64,000 bases of DNA, taken from an uncultured bacterium (GTDB lineage Bacteria; Margulisbacteria; Marinamargulisbacteria; SXXA01). The translations under genes and the position numbers were made by a program. Each line of letters opens with the position of its first letter. The first letter of the stretch is position 1. The DNA is taken from contig CAIPHK010000040.1 of assembly GCA_903864835.1 (NCBI GenBank), positions 62,001-126,000 of the forward strand, read 5' to 3'. Of this stretch, positions 63,860-64,000 are shown in pieces. Under the pieces are notes generated by a model. It saw only the letters and a list, made by a program, of their open reading frames with translations, was not told where the DNA came from and searched no databases.

Positions 63860-64000
63860 TTGCCCCCAAATGGCCACTTGATTGTAGCGTTGGACGGACG
63901 AACGGGCCTGGGCCGTGACACGATTTAGAAGGCCCGTGTCCTCACTCAGTCGCTTCATGGCATGCGCCAATGCCTCCCAGTCTCGGGGAGGGACGATCAA
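63803..64000 (-). CDS. GT4-type glycosyltransferase, C-terminal fragment (runs off window)
   Basis: Only the last 65 codons are in the window; the frame continues past base 64000. IVPPRDWEALAHAMKRLSED matches the C-terminal donor-binding end of GT-B glycosyltransferases (usual form VPPxDxxALAxAI), and the tail YNQVAIWGQLLGFYM is also typical. It should be a full family 4 enzyme beginning outside. It extends the second glycan locus. Confidence 0.78.
   Translation of the reverse strand: MIVPPRDWEALAHAMKRLSEDTGLLNRVTAQARSSVQRYNQVAIWGQLLGFYMKQLPVKNPDGVL

Overview
The window is bacterial chromosome from a Gram-negative organism. The evidence for Gram-negative is two lipid-linked surface-glycan loci with flippases and CDP- and GDP-sugar enzymes, a periplasmic metal-binding lipoprotein, a predicted outer-membrane barrel, and a ClpB, ValS and HisD of ordinary bacterial type. 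I cannot place the species from the sequence. No rRNA is present and the gene order matches nothing I recognise. Genes are tightly packed with many ATGA, TAATG or TGATG overlaps, so most blocks are operons.

Layout. 1-4152: end of a DUF4143 protein, a small transaldolase, then two glycosyltransferases and an FkbM methyltransferase on the plus strand. 4217-17224: one long minus-strand surface-polysaccharide operon. It begins with gmd and fcl (GDP-fucose), then a CDP-sugar block (glucose-1-phosphate cytidylyltransferase and two epimerase/reductase-type enzymes), then five multi-pass membrane proteins, several resembling GT-C transferases and one of them frameshifted, and ends in a Wzx flippase. 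17324-19688: a 2-hydroxyacid dehydrogenase and an AbiE type IV toxin-antitoxin pair with an inverted-repeat operator. 19762-27081: a coupled plus-strand series: M24 peptidase, ATP-grasp-like protein, eukaryote-like kinase, M15-like protein, tyrosine recombinase and secreted PQQ-repeat protein. 27088-31469: a minus-strand group ending in galE, an orphan DNA methyltransferase and an armadillo-repeat-like protein.

31500-35750 is an accessory patch: tRNA-Lys, a decayed gene, a NYN-domain gene preceded by a promoter/terminator unit that could encode a small RNA, and an ORF6N gene coupled to a GGQ release-factor-like gene. 35770-42142 is a metal-homeostasis operon: a DtxR-type regulator, TroA-like binding protein, outer-membrane barrel, ABC ATPase and two permeases, followed by a CLC transporter close to the fluoride clade. 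42152-45577 holds katG between near-identical direct repeats, a Fic-family gene broken by several lesions, and a long inverted-repeat element. 45578-56627 is mainly housekeeping: glutaminase, glyoxalase, a tautomerase-like protein, rhodanese, valS-hisD, tRNA-Leu, a sigma54 activator and clpB. 56773-64000 is a second glycan locus with an initiating sugar transferase, two PLP aminotransferases, an ATP-grasp enzyme, an acyltransferase and a second flippase.

The most unusual items are: (a) a perfect 40-bp palindrome inside a glycosyltransferase gene and a 33-bp one inside the ORF6N gene; (b) the possible small RNA plus terminator directly upstream of the NYN nuclease-like gene; (c) the DNA methyltransferase paired with an ARM-repeat protein instead of a restriction enzyme; (d) katG bounded by direct repeats beside a shredded Fic gene; (e) an outer-membrane barrel inserted in a Tro-type metal operon. 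All function calls come from reading the sequence; no search was run.
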